This document shows, in pieces, positions 33,555 through 35,409 of a stretch of DNA of 35,409 bases (its first letter is position 1; every line of letters starts with the position of its first letter). The notes under the pieces were generated by a model. It had not been told where the DNA came from, made no database searches, and was given only the letters and a program-made list of their open reading frames with translations. This stretch comes from an uncultured Senegalimassilia sp. (GTDB lineage Bacteria > Actinomycetota > Coriobacteriia > Coriobacteriales > Eggerthellaceae). The position numbers and the translations under genes are program-made. Where the stretch lies: contig CAKUJT010000014.1 of the NCBI GenBank assembly GCA_934661765.1, positions 1 through 35,409 of the forward strand. The letters run 5' to 3'.

Positions 33555-34225
33555 CGGATCACGTAGCCCAGGCCGCGGCGGGTGGTGATGAAGTCGTCGG
33601 GCACGCCTGCGGACTGCAGGCTGCGACGCAGGCGGTTCACATTCACCGTGAGCGTGTTGTCGTCGACGAACGCATCGGTTTGCCACAGCTCATCCATCAG
33701 CTCGCTGCGCGAGATGATGGAGCCCGCGTTCTCCATGAGGATACGTAGGATCAGAAGCTCGTTGCGCGACAGCTCGACGCTTTTGCCGCGATACGAGACC
33801 TCAGCCCGCACGGGGTCCAGAGAAACGCCGCTGTGATCAAGACACCCGCGCGCCGGGTCGGCGGAGCCGCTGCGCGCGAGCGCGCGGTCGATGCGGGCGA
33901 GCAGCGCGGCGGGGCGATAGGGCTTGACCACGTAGTCGTCCGCGCCGACGTTCATGCTCATGACCTCGTCGAACTCGCTATCGGAGGAGGTCAGCACGAT
34001 GATGGGGACGTTGCTGTCCTGGCGGATGGAGCGGCAGATCTCGTGGCCGTATGCGTCGGGAAGCGAAAGGTCGAGCAGGATGCAGTCGGGGCATGCCGCC
34101 AAAGCCTCGACCGCGGCGTTCGCGAACGACTCGCAGCAAAGGCATTCGTGCCCCTTAAGTTTGAGCATGCGCACAAGATTTTCCCGCAAGGAAACGTCGT
34201 CCTCGACGATGAACAATCGCGCCAT
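33551..34225 (-). CDS. OmpR-family response regulator, BceR type
   Basis: A 224-residue regulator. The receiver domain has acidic Glu8-Asp9-Asp10, the phosphoacceptor Asp52 (CILLDLSLPD), Thr in VLTSSDS and Lys in VVKPYRP. The C-terminal winged helix ends TTRRGLGYVIR. AAGGGGA precedes the ATG. It is first in a minus-strand unit with the kinase; the ABC genes follow after a short gap that contains its likely binding site. Confidence 0.95.
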   Translation of the reverse strand: MARLFIVEDDVSLRENLVRMLKLKGHECLCCESFANAAVEALAACPDCILLDLSLPDAYGHEICRSIRQDSNVPIIVLTSSDSEFDEVMSMNVGADDYVVKPYRPAALLARIDRALARSGSADPARGCLDHSGVSLDPVRAEVSYRGKSVELSRNELLILRILMENAGSIISRSELMDELWQTDAFVDDNTLTVNVNRLRRSLQSAGVPDDFITTRRGLGYVIR

Positions 34226-34420
34226 CGGTCCCCTTCCATATCAAACGGATGAGCCGATGATAGCGCAACGTCGCGGGTTGCCGGCGCTTCGTCATAAGCC
34301 TGACGCTTTGGGGACGTAGCACTATCTGTCAGGGATGTGGCTTCCTCCCGGGCGCCGTTTCCCCTTCCGCTCGCGGCATTGGCCGGAACGTGGTCGGGGG
34401 CGCCGGCGAGTTAGTCTATG

Positions 34421-34434
34421 CTTATGCGCATAAG
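34421..34434. promoter_or_regulatory. 14-bp palindrome upstream of thrH
   Basis: CTTATGCGCATAAG is a perfect 14-bp palindrome 39 bp before the thrH ATG, in the divergent region between the regulator gene and thrH. It looks like an operator; TATGCT at 34417-34422 may be the -10 it overlaps. No regulator can be named. Confidence 0.4.
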
Positions 34435-34472
34435 AGGCTTGCGAAAGCAGCGACGGCGTGAAAGGAACCCTC

Positions 34473-35078
34473 ATGGGAATGAATATCGTATGTCTGGACC
34501 TGGAAGGCGTGCTGGCACCGGAGATCTGGGTCGCGTTCGCGGAAAAGGCCGGCATCCCCGACCTGATGCGCACCACGCGCGATGAGCCCGACTACGACAA
34601 GCTCATGCAGTTCCGCCTGGACGTGCTGCGCCGCCACGGCATGGGCCTGCCGCAGATCCAGGAAGTCATCGCCGACATCCAGCCTGTGCCCGGCGCCAAG
34701 GAGTTCCTGGACGACCTGCGCGCGCAGACCCAGGTGATCATCATCAGCGACACGTTCGAGCAGTTCGCCCAGCCCATCATGGAGAAGCTCGGCTGGCCGA
34801 CCATCTTCTGCAACACGCTGGAAGTCGCCGACGACGGCACCATCACCGGCTATCGCATGCGCTGCGATCAGACGAAGCTGACCACGGTCCGCGCGCTGCA
34901 TTCCTGCGGCTTCGAGACCATCGCCTCGGGCGACAGCTACAACGACCTGGGCATGATCAAGGCGTCGAAGGCAGGCTTCCTGTTCCGCAGCACCGTCACC
35001 ATCAAGGCCGAGCATCCGGAGATCCCCGCGTACGAGACCTTCGAGGACCTGTCTCGCGCCATCAAGGCCGCGCTGTAA
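34473..35078 (+). CDS. thrH: Phosphoserine phosphatase/homoserine phosphotransferase ThrH
   Basis: A 201-residue HAD-superfamily enzyme. ThrH of Pseudomonas removes phosphate from phosphoserine and can pass it to homoserine. The nucleophile motif is CLDLEGVLAPEIW, where Asp-Leu-Glu replaces the usual DxD; motif II is IISDTFEQF, and motif IV GDSYNDLGMI. ATG 34473 is chosen because AAAGGA lies six bases upstream; a GTG at 34458 would put that site inside the gene. No separate serB is present in the window, so this enzyme could finish the serA-initiated serine pathway. Confidence 0.93.
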   Translation: MGMNIVCLDLEGVLAPEIWVAFAEKAGIPDLMRTTRDEPDYDKLMQFRLDVLRRHGMGLPQIQEVIADIQPVPGAKEFLDDLRAQTQVIIISDTFEQFAQPIMEKLGWPTIFCNTLEVADDGTITGYRMRCDQTKLTTVRALHSCGFETIASGDSYNDLGMIKASKAGFLFRSTVTIKAEHPEIPAYETFEDLSRAIKAAL

Positions 35079-35120
35079 GGCAGGTTTGCGCGAAGGGGCG
35101 CGGGCTCGCGTCCGTTTGAG

Positions 35121-35175
35121 GGCCGTCGCCCGGAACGTTCGCCTTGACGGCTTGCGTTTCGGCGGCGGCCTTTTT
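35121..35175 (+). terminator. Probable terminator of thrH
   Basis: GGCCGTCGCC (35121-35130) pairs with GGCGGCGGCC (35161-35170) with one G-U pair, around a 30-nt loop, followed by TTTTT (35171-35175). Confidence 0.6.
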
Positions 35176-35275
35176 CGCTTTGCGGCTTGTGTTTCTTCGG
35201 AGGGTTAACAGGGCGGAAACCTGAATCGCTGCCGGATGCAATAGGATACTGCGCAGGTATCAAAACACTAGGAGT

Positions 35276-35338
35276 ATGATGGGGCGGCTTATACCATTGC
35301 CGTTCCCATGCAAGCGTTGCAAGCCTGCTTAAGCAGGC
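35276..35338 (+). promoter_or_regulatory. Possible leader peptide and 16-bp palindrome before the last gene
   Basis: A short frame from ATG 35276 to TAA 35332 encodes 18 residues (MMGRLIPLPFPCKRCKPA); GGAG at 35271-35274 is close to a second ATG at 35279. Its stop codon lies in the centre of the perfect palindrome GCCTGCTTAAGCAGGC (35323-35338), 14 bp before the next gene. This could be an attenuator or a protein-binding site. Translation is unproven. Confidence 0.3.
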
Positions 35339-35352
35339 GAAACGGGGGAGAA

Positions 35353-35409
35353 ATGACGAGATTGTCCATTGCGCCCGCTTCGGCGGACGATGCCCGCATC
35401 GGCGGGTTC
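35353..35409 (+). CDS. 5' end of a gene cut by the window edge
   Basis: ATG at 35353 preceded closely by GGGGGAG. Only 19 codons are present (MTRLSIAPASADDARIGGF). The pattern IAPASADDA is like the first strand and helix of GNAT acetyltransferases, but this is too short for a firm call. Confidence 0.45.
   Translation, partial: MTRLSIAPASADDARIGGF

Overview
The window looks like a chromosomal segment of a GC-rich, probably anaerobic actinobacterium, most likely Coriobacteriia (Eggerthellaceae-like). This is inferred from gene content: YebC next to RuvCAB behind a perfect CGAAC-N4-GTTYG SOS box, a giant 2-hydroxyacyl-CoA-dehydratase-activator-like protein, a NirJ2/AhbD-like radical SAM enzyme, a bacterial Elp3 and a BceRSAB-type module. 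Species cannot be fixed from sequence alone.

Left end (1-4070): a replicon-maintenance module that is visibly more AT-rich than the rest. It has a tandem 8-bp repeat array touching the window edge, parA with an N-terminal ribbon-helix-helix, parB, and a convergent primase-like replication gene whose leader carries a predicted antisense small RNA. It reads as an integrated plasmid or mobile element, or a plasmid-derived maintenance locus.

4440-9913: housekeeping and metabolic genes: uracil phosphoribosyltransferase, a class I glutamine amidotransferase-like (C26) hydrolase, mnmA, then serA on the minus strand and a TetR regulator.

9916-14484: one 1522-codon minus-strand gene joining two BadF/HgdC-type ATPase domains to DUF2229/HgdB-like regions. 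It is cotranscribed with the TetR gene, and a TetR-type inverted repeat lies upstream.

14803-19690: yebC with its terminator, the SOS-controlled ruvCAB genes, a small conserved hypothetical gene and a CtBP-like D-2-hydroxyacid dehydrogenase.

19694-24478: a MerR-family regulator and a four-gene operon (NirJ2/AhbD-like radical SAM, lipoprotein, FecCD permease, ATPase). Both carry nearly identical MerR-type promoters with 19-bp spacers, suggesting one regulon for uptake and processing of a tetrapyrrole or metal chelate.

24551-29121: elp3 faces away from a cysteine desulfurase and a Trm9-like methyltransferase. With mnmA elsewhere in the window this suggests a bacterial mcm5(s2)U wobble-modification set, which is the most interesting system here.

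29177-34225: a BceRSAB-type peptide-sensing and detoxification cassette with a BceR-like operator. 34473-35409: thrH, which could supply the phosphoserine phosphatase step for the serA pathway, then a cut-off gene.
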